Positions 62,964-64,000 of a stretch of 64,000 nucleotides of DNA are shown piece after piece (position 1 is the stretch's first letter; each line of letters begins with the position of its first letter). The DNA comes from Imperialibacter sp963977595. GTDB taxonomy: Bacteria > Bacteroidota > Bacteroidia > Cytophagales > Cyclobacteriaceae. Under the pieces are notes generated by a model, which ran no database searches, was not told the DNA's origin, and saw nothing but the letters and a program-made list of their open reading frames with translations. Both the position numbers and the translations under genes were made by a program. Where the stretch lies: assembly GCF_048007035.1 (NCBI RefSeq), contig NZ_CP180355.1:1054001-1118000 (forward strand), in the 5' to 3' direction.

Positions 62964-64000
62964 ATGGAGCTTACTATTGACAAATTTGAATCCTGGTCTC
63001 CGGTAAAAGAAAGACCATTGATTATTTCAGGGCCTTGTAGCGCTGAATCAGAAGAGCAACTCATGGACACCTGTACCCAACTGTATAAGGAAGGTATCAG
63101 AGTGATGAGAGCTGGTGTGTGGAAGCCAAGAACTCGTCCGGGTGGATTTGAAGGCATAGGCAAAGAAGCCCTTGGCTGGATCCAGAACGTGAAGAAAGAG
63201 TTGGGTGTCAAATTTGCTGTTGAAGTAGCCAACCCTGACCACGTAGAGGCTTGTCTTGCTGCTGGCATCGACATCCTTTGGGTAGGTGCACGCTCGACAG
63301 TGAACCCCTTCACTGTGCAGGAAATTGCCGACTCTCTTGTAGGCGTTGATGTACCTGTACTGATCAAAAACCCTATCAACCCCGATCTTGCATTGTGGCT
63401 CGGGGCTATCGAAAGAATTAACAAGGCCGGTATCACCAAAATTGGTGCTATCCACCGTGGTTTCTCTTCTTTCCAGAAGACGAAATACCGCAACGTGCCC
63501 GCATGGCAGTTCCCTATCGAACTAAAAAGAGAGTTTCCTGAGATGCCTTTGTTTGGTGATCCCAGCCATATTTGCGGCAACAGAGAAATGCTTCTGGATG
63601 TAGCTCAGAAAGGGTTGGACTTGAACTATGACGGCTTGATGATCGAGTCGCACAGAGATCCGGACAACGCATGGAGTGATGCCAAGCAGCAGGTGACGCC
63701 TGCCCGCCTGGGTGAAATGGTAAGAGAACTGAAGCCAAAAAGCGCTCATTCAACGGACGCCACTTTCAATCATTTCATGGAGCAAATGCGTGATCAGATT
63801 GACAACGCCGACCGTGAAATCCTTGAAGCTTTGGCCAACAGGATGCGCCTGGTGGAGAAAATGGGTGAATTCAAGCGTGACAATAACGTGACTATCTTCC
63901 AGGTAGACCGCTGGAATGAAATCTACAAAAGCAGAGCTGAGTGGGGCAAGTCACTTTCCCTTTCTCCCGACTTTGTAGAAGAAACCTACAAGCTGATCCA
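62964..64000 (+). CDS. Bifunctional DAHP synthase/chorismate mutase (3' partial)
   Basis: A plus-strand frame starts at ATG 62964 and runs off the right edge after 345 codons. Residues about 1-260 are a DAHP synthase of the AroA-beta/KDOPS type: IISGPCSAESEEQL, MRAGVWKPRTRPGGFEG, VLIKNPINPDLALW, IHRGFSSF and FGDPSHICGNREM. From about 265 an AroQ-type chorismate mutase helix set follows (MEQMRDQIDNADREILEALANRMRLVEKMGEFKRDNN). The fused mutase usually also provides feedback control. Only about 15-20 residues are likely missing. The reaction is PEP plus erythrose-4-phosphate to DAHP, entry to aromatic amino acids. Confidence 0.95.
   Translation, partial: MELTIDKFESWSPVKERPLIISGPCSAESEEQLMDTCTQLYKEGIRVMRAGVWKPRTRPGGFEGIGKEALGWIQNVKKELGVKFAVEVANPDHVEACLAAGIDILWVGARSTVNPFTVQEIADSLVGVDVPVLIKNPINPDLALWLGAIERINKAGITKIGAIHRGFSSFQKTKYRNVPAWQFPIELKREFPEMPLFGDPSHICGNREMLLDVAQKGLDLNYDGLMIESHRDPDNAWSDAKQQVTPARLGEMVRELKPKSAHSTDATFNHFMEQMRDQIDNADREILEALANRMRLVEKMGEFKRDNNVTIFQVDRWNEIYKSRAEWGKSLSLSPDFVEETYKLI

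Overview
The window comes from a member of the Bacteroidota, most likely a marine-type Cytophagales relative (Imperialibacter/Fulvivirga-like; genus level is inference). The evidence is a SusC/SusD pair under an ECF sigma/FecR switch, a type IX secretion C-terminal domain, a Bacteroidota-style LptD-like protein, a LysS with a C-terminal extension, a DAHP synthase fused to chorismate mutase, and -7 boxes of the TAnnTTTG type. There is no rRNA, tRNA, CRISPR array, phage or transposase gene that I can support. Both edges cut a gene: a transmembrane HTH regulator at 1-1268 (minus) and the DAHP synthase/chorismate mutase at 62964-64000 (plus).

Layout. 1-10.3 kb: a membrane-anchored HTH regulator facing two secreted concanavalin-like proteins, a MarR-GNAT fusion with a palindromic operator, a large repetitive T9SS-exported beta-helix protein, a GH95 alpha-fucosidase lipoprotein and a TfoX-N protein. 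10.3-16 kb: Uma2-like nuclease, rhodanese, O-succinylhomoserine sulfhydrylase, an outer-membrane protein, GcvT and ComB. 16-27 kb: MacB/FtsX-like permease with PadR regulator, lipocalin-like lipoprotein, RlmI-type methyltransferase, MazG, Dtd, a TIP30-like NAD(P)-binding protein, a small ORF broken by an in-frame TGA, DUF1232 protein, IscA-like protein, FolB, DivIVA, WD40 protein and a phosphopantetheinyl transferase. 27.4-30.3 kb: a thioredoxin-like gene and a SirB1/transglutaminase-like gene converge on a site now occupied by an AAA ATPase (DUF4143) unit flanked by a 77-bp direct repeat. 30.4-36.7 kb: acyl-CoA carboxylase beta, MCE protein, amidase and LptD-like protein, mostly envelope genes.

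36.7-44.6 kb is a minus-strand metabolic run: LctP-type permease, malate synthase, aldehyde dehydrogenase, zinc alcohol dehydrogenase, D-2-hydroxyacid dehydrogenase and an exported YhcH protein. Together they could route C2 compounds (glycolaldehyde, glycolate, glyoxylate) into malate; this is inference. 44.8-53.1 kb is the sigma/FecR/SusC/SusD/beta-propeller uptake locus, with no degradative enzyme in it. 53.3-64 kb: CstA-family transporter, tartrate/D-malate-type dehydrogenase, lipocalin-like lipoprotein, LysS, an ankyrin-lipocalin fusion, a membrane AraC-type regulator, proline dehydrogenase and the DAHP synthase.

The least ordinary feature is the DUF4143 ATPase unit (about 28072-29386). 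It sits exactly between two convergent genes whose overlapping 3' ends are duplicated on both sides, so both neighbours stay intact, and a 51-bp near-perfect palindrome covers its start codon. It encodes no transposase or integrase, which makes it a candidate single-gene mobile unit.
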